Assembly: GCA_038373885.1 (NCBI GenBank)
Contig: JAWZYV010010319.1
Coordinates: 856,001-920,000 of the forward strand
DNA: 64,000 nt
Direction of reading: 5' to 3'
Origin: Cheiracanthium punctorium
Lineage: Eukaryota > Arthropoda > Arachnida > Araneae > Cheiracanthiidae
Each line of letters opens with the position of its first letter. Position 1 is the stretch's first letter. Positions 1-11,472 of the stretch are shown here, one piece after another. A program made the position numbers and the translations under genes. Under the pieces are notes generated by a model, which saw nothing but the letters and a program-made list of their open reading frames with translations, made no database searches and had not been told where the DNA came from.

Positions 1-250
1 AAATGAAATTTTTCTTTGTTGACTTAAGTAGGAAGACTTTAATTTTTCTTTTATATTACTAGTTAATTATATTTTCATCAATAAAAGCAGACATTTCCTT
101 AAAAGCAGTTTGATGATGCTGACGAAGATCATGCCAGAATCATGCCTTTGGGAGTTCCTATTTTTTTGCTGATGCTTTATATAAAAAAATTTAATTGGCA
201 AGGGTGAGGATAACAAATTTTTGAAAGCGAATAATTTACTATTTTATTAA

Positions 251-841
251 TTAACTCCTCATAGTTTTCATTTTCTTCATCAAATTTAGAAGTAAAGTCT
301 CTTTATCACATGAATGTAACGGTAATCTTTTTGAGCGATGCCTTTTAGTCATTTGGTCACAAAATATACAGGCAATATTGCTTTGATCACTTTCAACCAA
401 AGTATTAGTTTCAGAAGGTGAATCAATATTTTCCAGCTGTACAGTATTTTCGAGTAAATTTGATGGAACTGGTTCAACTAACTCAGGTATAATAGTTGTC
501 TCAGGTATAGAAGAAGTTGCTGGACTTGAAAGTTGTGGATTTAACTCGGATGTTGATGAACATGCTGTTGAAGAATTTTCAGAGTTTTCTTCGGGTGTAG
601 ATTTTTCTGTAGTTGTAGCTTTTGAAGAGTAACATTTTTTCATTAAATCTGTAAATGGCTTGTAACATTTTCTATGATAACCACTTTCAAATAAATCAGT
701 TGGCAAAGTAACATCTTTGAATTTTAGGTTATGTTCCTTTCGATGTTTTAATGTTGTTCGACACTTTTTCAAGGTCTCTTCCGTAAATAATATTAAATTC
801 ACATGAGATTTCTTACATAAAACACAGTTAGTTCCATGATT
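251..841 (-). CDS. Cysteine-motif protein fragment, repeat-associated family
   Basis: An open frame of about 197 codons runs leftward from near 841 to a stop at 251. It has no in-frame ATG at the head. A stop at 854-856 followed by a pyrimidine-rich stretch and CAG at 844-842 suggests a splice acceptor, so this may be an internal or last exon. The head carries a CVLC pair, then FTEETLKKCR and the string GYHRKCYKPF. The middle is a Ser/Thr/Glu-rich linker, and the tail has a second CIFC pair with H and C further on (LPLHSC). Paired CxxC motifs suggest zinc binding. From memory the pattern resembles uncharacterised multicopy proteins of arthropod genomes that are probably transposon-borne; I cannot name a function. 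The frame stops soon after the second zinc-like cluster, where relatives seem to continue, so it may be truncated. Confidence 0.4.
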   Translation of the reverse strand, partial: NHGTNCVLCKKSHVNLILFTEETLKKCRTTLKHRKEHNLKFKDVTLPTDLFESGYHRKCYKPFTDLMKKCYSSKATTTEKSTPEENSENSSTACSSTSELNPQLSSPATSSIPETTIIPELVEPVPSNLLENTVQLENIDSPSETNTLVESDQSNIACIFCDQMTKRHRSKRLPLHSCDKETLLLNLMKKMKTMRS

Positions 842-3447
842 CTGCCATGATATTTAAAAAAAAAAAAGCAAATATTTCTATTTTACTCGAACACGTTATA
901 ACTGAAATCACAGCTGCACTGAATACTCACTGACTCACTCTAACCATTCCGGGCAACCAATCCAGGATAATACTTTTACTTCAAGAAGGTTTAAAAATTC
1001 AAAAAGATTAGAAAGCACAAAAAGCGTAATAACATCTACGCCGTTTGTACGATAGTACGATCTACATGAAAAATTTCATAATTATGTATAAAAATATAGA
1101 AATCAATCTGCACCACTTTAAAAATCTGAAAATTCACCCGTTCCTCATTTTAAAGCGATTTTTTGCTATTTCCAGCTCCATTTTATTTCCGAGAGTCAAA
1201 GTGAATCATTTGCTTGACAAAATTAGCTATTGCAAGTGAAAAATATGCCATATTGACGTCACCGTTATCTGGCTTTGAAGGGAAAATTGTGATTCACTCG
1301 ATTAAAATAGTTTTTCCAGATTGCGCATTTTATTTATTTATTTATTTTCACAAATAAATCATCTGCATGGATATAAGAATAGCTGTGTACACAAAACGAA
1401 ATCGTTCGAATACGAAAAGTTTTCACGCGTTTCCAAAAGAGCATGAAATTCGATATGGGTATGTAATAAAAATTGAATATAAACTTATTTATTTTAGGTG
1501 GACGAAAATGAGCTATATTGAGCGTAGACTAATTTTCGTCGAATGTTTTTTCTAGAGAGCCCGTTATAATTGCCTCCACAACGGGCTTTGACTTCTAGTG
1601 AGAAAGAATGCTGCGCATAGATATCTCTCTCATGCTCAAACGGACGAATAATGACCTTGTGCTGGTCTGGCTGCTTACAAAAGTATTGAAATAGTTCACC
1701 GTGTATAATATATAAAAATCAAGACATAGGGTGGAATTCTCCGCCGGTGGTTCACAAAATCGTCGGTTGTTAGCTACCAACTGGGCAGAACCAGTTGTTT
1801 GGTTACCGACTGCGATAACAACTCCGGAGGGAAACGGGAGGTCTTTTAGCCAATCACATGAACCCCTTGACGCTCCTCCTTAAAACTCCACCTCAAGGCG
1901 GGGCAAAGTTAACGACTGCGAAAAATTAACGACGAGCGGAGAATCCAGCTGTGAGATTATAAGAAAAGTTACATTATTTTTTGAGGAGCTTTATAGCATC
2001 TGGTAAAAGTGGCCACCGATGGAAGGTGTCTGGCATTATTGATTATTAATTTTTAACAATATTTACTAAAGCATACGTAAAAATCAACGCCGAGACTTTA
2101 AGAAATGCGAGTACTGTTTTTACCTACCTTACGCACCTGGTACGTGTAAATTTGACGTCGGCCCAAGCTAGGAGGTATGCACACACTCTAAGTATATGCT
2201 AACACTGCTTTATCCCACACATTTTATTTATGAGAATATAAGTGTAACGTCTGGGGGTCCTGGGATCTTGGACTATTCCTTCTGTATCATTTGGTAGGTG
2301 GAGCAACTGTCTATAATTAACATTTTTTGTATATATTACATATTTCTTTGGACTTCAGCTGACAAAGTCTTTCTGTAAGGTCTATTCAGGAGAGAATTTT
2401 CATATAAAGCGCCACCTAGTGATGTTTTGAACTAATTTTTTTTTTTCAAAATTCCTTGAGCGCATCTGCTGTTTTGTCTAATACCAAATTTGGTTACAAT
2501 CCGTGTGCCTGTTTTAGCTGTAGAACCGTGTTTATAGCGGAAGTTTAATTATAACCAGCTTGTATTTTTTTAGATAAAACAGATTTATTTTAGATAAAAT
2601 AAGAAACGAAAATATTAGGAGCGAATTAAAAATATTCAGCCTACCTGAAAAAAGCCAGGAATATCGTACTGGATCGAAAAATGATGTCCAGCGTACGAAA
2701 CCCTGGAGATTACCTAGAGCTTCCCTGTACTACTTGCCGCAAACGGCAGGCGAGACCGTGATAGACCGAGAAATCGGTGGTTGGACCAAGAATCCGGAAC
2801 AACTTTTTGCCTAATCTGTGTTGAGGATGATTAATTATAACCACATGTACATTGAAACTGCGGGGCCATGTGTCTTATCGCTGGACAGAGCCTGACTACG
2901 ACTTTTTTTTGTGTGCCCAGGGCACTTATCAAATTTTGTCCCTTTGTATACAGCGTTATATACTTTTTGCCCCTACGCATTTATCTTGAAATCCATTTTT
3001 GGCCTCTGTTTGCATATATTGTCCAGGGCATGACCCCCAAGTACCCATGCGATAATCAGGACCTGTCGCTGGGTATCGGTAAGTGAGAGAGAAGTGAGGA
3101 GATCCGGAATGATTCTCTGCTTCCAGAAATGCTCTAATGACTAACATATATGGAAGAAGGAACCTCCACGCTCTATTAAATCTCCGAAGCAGACGTAGCA
3201 GCATAGCTTTAAAAGCAGTCTAGTACAGCTCATCTGTCAGTCTTCATCTAAAGAATAAAGTACAACATATTCAATAGAAAGATGATTCGTATGTAAATAT
3301 CAGGAATAAGAACAAGACAGTAAGTGATGAAAAGACACGCAATATTCGTAGAATTAAAAAATACGAAAAACGAATAAAAGACGATGTTGAAAACATTCAA
3401 ATAAGCTAGTAGATATCTGGGCGATTGACTTTACACGTCGTAGAATG
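842..3447. other. Intergenic, no gene recognised
   Basis: AT-rich sequence with a TTTA microsatellite near 1328-1347 and a T-rich run near 2440. Short open frames here have no recognisable motifs. A GTGGCGC-type CTCF-like motif with one mismatch lies on the minus strand near 2408-2422. Nothing else can be supported. Confidence 0.5.
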
Positions 3448-3455
3448 GTTTGTAA

Positions 3456-3608
3456 CAGGGGCTGCTTGTAAGGTAATGCAAGGCATAAGCAAGGTAAGCA
3501 TCGCCTTTTCGAACTCAAAAAAAAAAAAAAAAAAAAAACTTGATCTAGCGCATAAAAGGGGGCGCCTTTTTACGTTTGCAGGGGGGAGCCATGTAAGGGC
3601 CGCCCCTG
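3456..3608. mobile_element. 153-bp non-autonomous hAT element (MITE)
   Basis: The element begins CAGGGGCTGC and ends GCCGCCCCTG, so the termini are inverted repeats of hAT type (CAGGGG...CCCCTG). It is flanked by a perfect 8-bp direct repeat, GTTTGTAA, at 3448-3455 and 3609-3616, the target-site length of hAT transposases. An A-run of about 22 lies in the middle. There is no coding capacity, so it would depend on a transposase supplied elsewhere. Confidence 0.85.
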
Positions 3609-3616
3609 GTTTGTAA

Positions 3617-6085
3617 ACTTGAAGGAAGGCGTAGTATGGCGGCTGTATCCAAGAGTTTGAATTCGACAACAGCACATGTATATTGAAAATACTTCCAAAT
3701 TACAGGTAAAGCTGTAAAAGATTTATGGTGGTCGACTAAAAAACACAGAATAAAAGAATAAGAGAGGCGAAAGCATGTAAGAAGCGATAGTGTCAGTTCA
3801 CACAGTTTCTTTCTCAACAGCTGTGTGTGCTACGGGGACAAGTGTCATGGGTTTACTACGATTACACGTCTTCACATGCTCTCTGCATTGAGGAGTGTCT
3901 CATGATCAATATCGTATTTGATATGACATCATAAATTTTGCGAAAAATAAAACACGAATCGGGTAATTTTTAAGTTCCTGTATGATCTCAAATGAAATCA
4001 CTAATACTTCGCGGGCACCCGTACGTATGGACAGGGAGCCCCCCCCCCCCCCCCCAGCTGCTATACTATCGTTATGATTTACGCACTGGTGTAACGTAGA
4101 ATTGATTCAACGCCAACATATAGTTTCTTTCGGGGGGAGGGTAGGACCCTAGACCTTCCCCCCTCTCGAAAAATCATATGAGCGCCCATGTTGTGATAAT
4201 TAAAATATTTTCTTAGTATGAAAAAACACTCAAAATACTTCTGCTAAATGATAAAATAAATAAAAACTTTGTGAAAAAAAAAGAAAAAGCACAAATCTTT
4301 TTTTTTTCCCACAAAGTTTTTATTTATTTTATTTTCTTAGTAGTCTGTAGGCGCATTATACAGGGTTTCCCCCAAAGATGGTGACATTCTAATTCTTTAT
4401 TCATAAGAGATAAGTACGTATGTAAATTGAAAAAACTCAAGGAAAAAAGACTGCATTAAGATAAAATTCCTTCTGTTTATTTTCAAAAAGTGACTCTTTG
4501 AATTAGTACACGATCCTCGAACAACAACAACAAAAAGACAATAAAATGTACCACATAGACTAATGAGATGGTGTACAAAATTTTAGCCTTTCATCATAAA
4601 ACGTCTCAGATATATCTTTGAGCAAAGGTGTTCGTAGGCTATGCACATAGATGTAGCGTCGTAACTAAAAAAAAAAAACAAAAAACAAAAAAAAACAAAA
4701 AACAATGAGTTTCAGAGAGATGTGCGTGCGCGCTGTCTACTGATAAACGTGACGATGGTCCAAACACATTTATTAGTAAGTGCTACATATTTCACGCTTC
4801 ATTTAAACACCGAAGCGAATTATTTTCGTTATTTAAAACCGAAGGAAGATTTTATTTGTGTTTATCGATGGCCATTTCCACTCTCTCCTGTTCCCTTCTG
4901 CAACAATACGGAACATGTAATTACTAATAATTCAAGTAATTCGTAGGTGGAACCATGTAATTAAGCATGAAAATGTAGTTTCTAATTGCAATGAAATTTA
5001 TTAGGTATTTATAAATTCAAAGAGTATCTCAAACAGATAATCGCCTCTTCTGAAACACGCTATGGTTTCAGAAGGTGATAAGGTGACGCATTTGTAAAAT
5101 TCTCCATCTCTCTGCACTGCTAAATATCTGCAAATTAAGTTTAATTGCGTATAATTATCTTTAGTTTCTTTGAAAACTTGCTCATTTTTCTTGAACAAAA
5201 TTAATTAGTTTCGTTTTCGAAGCCGATAGTTTGTTTTAGTTTCTTATTATTTTTCAACATTTGATGCGTGTTTGACGCGTTTGAATAAATAGAACGTTAA
5301 GAAAATTGTAGAAAATTATACAGTGGAATGTCTGAATTTATCAGTCATGGGTCAGTCATGGGATTGGGTAAAAATCGTCACCTTTGGAAGTGTCAGTTAA
5401 TCGAAGAGTGGTCACTAACAATCCATATTTGAAGTTATATCGACTTCAAACTGTAATAATTCTATTTCTCCAGATATCGGTATTAGACTTCTGATACGAG
5501 GAAAATGTTATTTTTATTATTAATATAAGAACTCCATTGACTGGTTGATCTCTGAATTTGACGGAACATTTATTATTTCGAAAACTACTACTAAATGGAA
5601 GCAGTTCCTTGTCTTGTGCGTTCTATCTGTTTTTAGACTGAAAAACCTTTCGGCACTTATTGCTATTTTATTTTTGACAGGACCTAACTGCATAAAATTT
5701 ATTACTCATTGCATAGCTAAAATACCAAAAGGGTATAATCAAATCAAGTGACTTATTAGATATGAATGGGTAAATCTTATTGATAATATCTTTCTCTCTG
5801 ATTTATCAATTTTTTTCTGATTTTAAAAAAAAAAACTTTCAAAGGAAAGCGGATTTAGAAAGGTTTTATAAGTTACTTATTAGAGGACATTATATGTATA
5901 ATGCGAAATGAATCTTTTAAATTGTTCAATTAAAACAGGAAAAATTGTGTCATCTCCTATAAAATAATGTAAGAAATAGAGCTCATATACAAGTACCTTT
6001 GAAAGAAGAAGTGAAAAATGAGGTCACATTACTATAATAAAACGTTTTTTTGGAGTACAAAAATATTTAAAATCTAACTTCATCA
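3617..6085. other. Intergenic, simple repeats only
   Basis: Contains a poly-C run of about 16 near 4040, the hairpin listed separately, and an A-rich AAAAAC-type stretch near 4667-4705. No gene or transposon end was recognised. Short frames lack motifs. Confidence 0.5.
4253..4330. repeat. 78-bp AT-rich hairpin with perfect 21-bp arms
   Basis: Arms at 4253-4273 and 4310-4330 are exact reverse complements over 21 bases (core ACTTTGTG/CACAAAGT), separated by an A-run and a T-run that could extend the stem. The short direct repeat ATTTTCTTAGTA lies just outside on both sides (near 4207 and 4331), which could be a target duplication of a tiny foldback element, but this is uncertain. Confidence 0.6.
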
Positions 6086-6570
6086 GCAGATAAACCAAAC
6101 TACTCATTTACAAAATCTTGAATAGGCTTTTTTTTATTTACGCCGCTGAAACTTGGGCAATGACGGAAAAAGACAAAAATACTATTGCTATATTTAAAAG
6201 AAGAATTTTAATAAGCATATTTGGTGGAATTAAATGCGATAATTGTTGGAGAAGAAGAACCAACTATGAAATTTACAAACTATTTAAAGAGCCACATGTT
6301 ATTAAATGCGTAGCAATAGAGAGAATCAAATGGGGGTAGACACTTTAATAAGATTAGATGGCACTGGAGCCACTAAAAATATCTATTTTATTAAGCCATT
6401 CGATACTTTAAAAAAAAATGGTAGACCAAGAATTAGACGGATTGACTGCCTGGAAAATGACTTGAAAACTATTAAAGAGACGTGACAACCATGGTCAAGA
6501 ACAGGACAACATGGAATGGAAAACTAAGGAATGTCAGGGCCCATCCTGGGCTGTCACGCCAGCGAAGAAG
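6086..6570 (+). pseudogene. 3' tail of an RTE-like LINE reverse transcriptase
   Basis: The frame at 6118-6339 contains AAETWAMTEKDKN, then a stretch ending CWRRRTNYEIYKLFKEPHV, the pattern typical of the C-terminal region of RTE-like non-LTR reverse transcriptases in arthropods (ETW..T, RRTN.E.Y.L). After a break near 6335 another frame gives GRPRIRRIDCLENDLK, the usual GRP.LRW.DC motif, and then a version of HPGLSRQ near 6540-6565, the normal C-terminus of these proteins. Catalytic RT motifs and the endonuclease are absent. It is therefore a 5'-truncated, frame-broken LINE copy. The clade is from memory; no target duplication was found. Confidence 0.75.
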
Positions 6571-9500
6571 AACAATGTTTCAGGAGGATAATTTCTTCCG
6601 AGATATTCTATAAGCCATCCCCGAGTTAAATTTACTCTTGAAGTTGCTTTAAAAGGGCTTTTTTACTAAGTAGACACCTATCTTAAATGGAAATATTTTC
6701 TGTCTCTCACCATTAGCCCGAATATAACGCGACACCGACATTTTCCCAAAAGATATTTAGAAAATCCATTATCTAGACCTCGAATTTAGCGGGAGTCAGG
6801 TTTTTAACGGGAATGGATCAGTCAAAAGTTACCGCATTATATTTGTGCTAATACGGTAACAGTGTGGCACGAACACCTGGCTTATAGGGTTAGTCTCTTT
6901 CTATTATATTCAAGACAGATTTTAATGTAATATACGAGGTCCTTCAAAAGTATCTAGCACAAACATAAAAGGTCGTACAAGGAACCAAGATTAATTAAAA
7001 TTTACAAAGCAATACGGGATCAAAAATGTCCTTTTCATACACCTGTTAAAAATAATTTCATAAAAAGTGTTGAAGCATTGGTTAACTTTCCTCATTAAGC
7101 TATATTACAAGTGATTTTATTATCTGAAAATTTCACCATTGAAAATTAAATAGAATTTACATTATCGATTTTAGTTCAGTATTGAGAAAAATAGTTAAGT
7201 AAGGCTCTCGTAGCGGTTAAGTCTCCAGTAGGACGCTGACTTGGCCATTAGAAAGAAAAAAAATCCAAATTGCAGCGCTCCCCTTTCCACAACAGTTACC
7301 GTTGTTACCTTCATGGTTGTTACATTTCCCCCAATTTCTCAAAGAATTCTGGTTAATGTAACAAGTCGCTTTTGTTCTACATATTAAAACGAACTCAAAC
7401 AAATATGGATTTAATGAATTTCACGATGAAGATGCGGCTGATTATCGCTGTCAACAATTACTCCTAATTCTTATAGAGAGCGAAGAAAGCTTTATTTGCA
7501 AAGTGTCTGTTAATTAGTGCTCTTACTGAATAAAATTTGCCCCCACATCTTCTAATTACCGCAGTTAACTCGAGAGTAATAAGTTTTCATACCTGACTGA
7601 GTTTTATTTGTTTTATACCGTAAATATAAGATATATCGCCGTAATTTATTGGAAAGTTAGGTAAAGTAATTTTCAGATTAAGCTATTGATACAGGTGAGT
7701 ATCGCGTTATTCGTTTTTATGACTAATAAGAGCAATTGCTATAAGATAGTGTACTTTTATGCAGAAAATAGCTTTGAATTTGGATGGGGATTTTAGACGA
7801 TCAAAATGTGTTTCTTTTGCAGAGTTTTAAATTGTCTTAAATGTTCAATACTGTTAAAATGTTTAATTATACAGACCTAAAATATTACTGCAAGACAAGA
7901 AATTTTCATTCTGTGCTCTATAATGTAAAATATTTCAATAAATATGAATAGAAAAATAAAATTTTTGACTAAACACAACTGATTTTCCAATTTAAAACGC
8001 TATTGATTTTAAAGTTTCATCACTATCACAAAAACATTAAATACATCAGTTCAATTGTTTGGACTTTATGCATTGTAGACAGTTTATTATTTTGACTAGG
8101 ATTATTTGAAAATATATGCTGCTTTTATTTGGCCTTTATGGCAGTGAAAGATTTTTGAGTTCTATCTTAGTACTGTTATGCAGTTTCTTCTTCTGAACAG
8201 GCAGAAAAAACAGCGAGAGAAATCTCAAGATGTGTACAAGAATTTTCACTTCCCATTCCACCGGGCCTACTCAACTTTATGGTTCGAAGCTTTTCATGAC
8301 CTTGCAGTATCATTTATCAATAACAACATTTACAGTACGCTCTTACAATCTGCTTATAACGATGTTTTTACGAAGTACAACACACTATAAAGAATTCTTT
8401 CGGATAAAACGAAATTATAAAATAATTTAGATCCGAAAAAAGAACGCAAAGATATCGAATGATAAATCTTCAATGCGAAGATGGTAATCAATGTTACTGG
8501 TACTCGATACTGTACCGACGATGTTGGAGAATGAAAATGTTCAACTCATCGAAAAGCCGTCAAGGATCCCGTTTCTAAATACTACAATCAAATACATACG
8601 GTATACTGTTAAAATGAGGCTTTGCAGCTCGTCGCCAGTAACTATTCGGGAGCCTCTGGTTGGTGCTGCTACAAAAGGAATGGACATCAATGCCTCAACA
8701 CAGGTATGGGTATCCATTGAAAAGTTGCGGGCCAAACTTTGGGATGTTAGCGAAGTCGCTGGCCCTATAATTGGAATTTATATGGGAATTTGAATGGTTT
8801 ATATGCGTTTTATACGGGGTTTTGATATGGTCATGGGAGGGATCAAAAGCCGTGGCGGGCTATATCCGGCCCACGGTTGCCTATATGTGCCTCAATAGCT
8901 TATGACAGTCTTGTATTCAGCATGGTCAGGAGATGTAAATCCTGCATGTGATCACATTCTTCACTAACGGCCTGGATTTTTCTAGCCATTTAATTGCCAC
9001 AAATGCGTTTAGGCCTATCTAATTAAAAAATAAGAAAAACAAATCATATCAAACTCATCGATTATAAATTACTTTCCAGCACAACAGTCTTTCTTGAGCC
9101 AAATTTGACTATGTATCGTCGTCAAGATTGGCGAGATTTTGGAGATAATCCCCAAACAACTGTATGTCACAAAAAAAAAAAAAAAAAAAGATTTTGTGAG
9201 ATCCTGTAAAAGAGCTTTAAATGTTATTTACATCTTTCAGAGGAAGAGTAAGCAGGTATAATTCTTACATATTTGCATTTTGTATGAAATGGATTAATGT
9301 CGCTAAACTACATAGAGACAGTATTGTACCGGCATTCTTTTGAATGGTCTTGTAGAAGAACTATGAATGATACAGACACTATTTTCGATGAGAGTTTTAT
9401 CTTGTAATCCTTAATAACGTATATATATTCTGTTTCGTTTGGAATACTCGAATATCTCTAAAATACACTTTAAAGAATGCCTGTCCATTGAAAGTAATGC

Positions 9501-10476
9501 ACTGGCATTCTTTTCGACTGTCCTATAGAAAAATTATAAATGCTTCATATACCATTTCCAATAGGGCAGATGGTATTGTACACAGGAATAACTTTATGAA
9601 TTTCGAAGCAATCCATACATATTTACGGCAGTTAGAGCACGGACAGACGGACAGACAGACAAACCGAAATCATATATTCACTTTCAAACCTTGTTGGAAA
9701 TCGTTAAAAAGCTAGAAAATAAAATTGTGCCTGAACACAGTGTTTCAATAAAATTAATTTTTATCTTTCCAATTTCTTCTTTGGAAAGCTTTATTTACTT
9801 TTCCTATGTTTCTATGTCTTGGGATTCTTATGGTGCTAGACAAGGTGATTCAATACCAGTTGGACTAATTTCCAGGATGTTTAAGTTAATCAAAACAGAA
9901 TCAGAATTACACAGGAATGCGAGGTCCAAAACGTCGTATTATTGCATTTGTTAAAAATCCGTTTGGAGTTTTAAATTGTTCATCTAACTCATGAAGTGGG
10001 TTTAATAAAACATAGGCTTGTTTTTGAAAATTTCCTTCATAATATGTTATTGAATTGCTAAACTTTCAATTTGTGTCAAGTGCTTTCTGCGAAATAGCAA
10101 ATAATGTTTTCCGTGCTATGATCGGAATGTTCAAGAGTACTTGAAAACTTCTTTCTAAAGTGATTGTGGACAGGTGCTTGAAGATTACGTTCGGAACTTT
10201 ACATAGGTATGTAATTCTGATTCGTCCTTGAGTAATTTACTTTTCTCCGGAAGTCTTACTTGCAGTGAATACTTCTTCACGACGTTAAATTAGAAGTAAC
10301 GTCTAGCTCATAATATTTTGCTCACCACTTTATTATCACGTGAAATGTCGTAGTGTATCGTAAATACATCAGTGCACAAGTTCTCGTTTTAGAAATTTTA
10401 ACGGTCTTAGATGGTTATTTCACAGTAAATGCTTACAAATGCTAGGAAAATTTAATGAAGCATGTTTTCGCTTTTT
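6571..10476. other. Intergenic, no gene recognised
   Basis: AT-rich sequence with A-runs near 5826 and 9169. A degenerate duplication of roughly 175 bp is visible: GGCATTCTTTT with following similarity at about 9333 and 9503. A GACAGACGGACAGACAGAC stretch near 9641 resembles the short repeat near the 5' end of the Helitron at 36836-38798, without other support. Small frames near 8178-8793 show no domains. Confidence 0.45.
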
Positions 10477-10554
10477 GTATTGTTACGAATTTTCGGGCAA
10501 CCCGCTGTTCTGGGGCTTAAAATAGTTCAAAATTCGCATTCTACGATTCAAATA

Positions 10555-10614
10555 TTTAAACTGGCGCAGTATGTCCTTTCTGGACCTTGTGCCATTAAAC
10601 ACTAACCAACCAAC
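10555..10614 (+). mobile_element. 60-bp SINE-like insertion in the LTR
   Basis: Compared with the LTR at 35040, this copy has an extra segment, GGCGCAGTATGTCC...CTTGTGCCATTAAAC with a CCAACCAACCAA tail. CAAATA occurs just before it (10549-10554) and at its end (10615-10620), a 6-bp duplication. A related sequence on the other strand lies at 42535-42584, so it is a dispersed short element. Confidence 0.6.
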
Positions 10615-10988
10615 CAAATAGTTAAATTTTGATTTTTGTTGCATCAAAATCGGTCAACTAGGACCGGAGATAAGGAGGTTTTAGTTTCCCCATTGTTTTC
10701 CTATGGCGGTTCTAGAAATATAGAGAAATATTGGTCGTAGGCCTTCGGTAACTTCACTTTTGGGACTTATTTTTGGCGCCAAATTTGGCGATATTTCGCG
10801 CAAGATCGCCAAGCTTGGTGACATTTTGGTCATTTGGCGCGATTTTCCCAATGGAGGTTGTAAAGTTGGTTTTTCTGAATCACATAATAGGCTAATGATT
10901 CAGCTATATTTCTATGACGTAATCAAAACGCGATTGTTCGGGGACTCGTTAGAGAGGTTCCGAGTTTTCTGGAATGCACGTCAGAAAG

Positions 10989-10996
10989 TATAAAAG
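10989..10996 (+). promoter_or_regulatory. LTR core promoter TATA box
   Basis: TATAAAAG lies about 510 bp into the LTR, where the U3/R boundary is expected. The LTR at 35040 has TATAAATAG at the matching place. TTCACTGTG some 28 bases downstream is a possible initiator. Confidence 0.6.
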
Positions 10997-11472
10997 AACC
11001 GGCTGCCCCCGATCGATTCACTGTGAGTTGAGCTCCCGTAGTGTGAATCGAGCTCTCTGAGTGAGTACGCTTGCTTTGCTCTGTGAATCGATAGTGCTAT
11101 AGAAGCAGTGCTTTGGCTTGCTTTTCGAAGCTGATTTTTAAGTGCTGTTTGTAAATTCTTCATTGCTGTGTCTTAAGGGATTGTGAACGAAATCCCTTGT
11201 ATAATTCCACTGAATTTTTGCCTGTGGAAGAGTTTTATTTTGTGTGAGAAATACAGAATTTGTGAGAGCTTCTGATCTAAGCGGACTGTTATAAGCACAT
11301 TACTGTTTGATTGTGCTTGTGAATCTTGTACAGCTGATTGTTCGACGAAATTCTAGAAGCAATAAGGTTCGTTTTCTATCCTGACAAGTGGACTCTTTAC
11401 TAGAACTTTCTACACCAATTGGATTTTAGAACGAAGAACCCAGGAATTAACACAGTTATTTTGCAACAGTAT

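Larger units (their letters stand above)
10481..11468 (+). mobile_element. Solo LTR of a Gypsy-type retrotransposon
   Basis: A 988-bp long terminal repeat starting TGTTACGAATTTTCGGG and ending TTGCAACA (TG...CA). It is flanked by GTAT at 10477-10480 and again at 11469-11472, a 4-bp target duplication. There is no internal region, so it is a solo LTR left by recombination. U3 holds a TTTGGCGCC / GGCGA-rich block and a TATA box at 10989-10996; R and U5 follow. The same LTR family recurs at 35040-36693, and its U3 supplies both ends of the Gypsy unit at 42814-48019. A 60-bp insertion sits at 10555-10614. Confidence 0.88.

Noticed and set aside
8178..8793. Overlapping frames of 64-100 codons
   Set aside because: No motif, no consistent codon bias and mutually overlapping on both strands.
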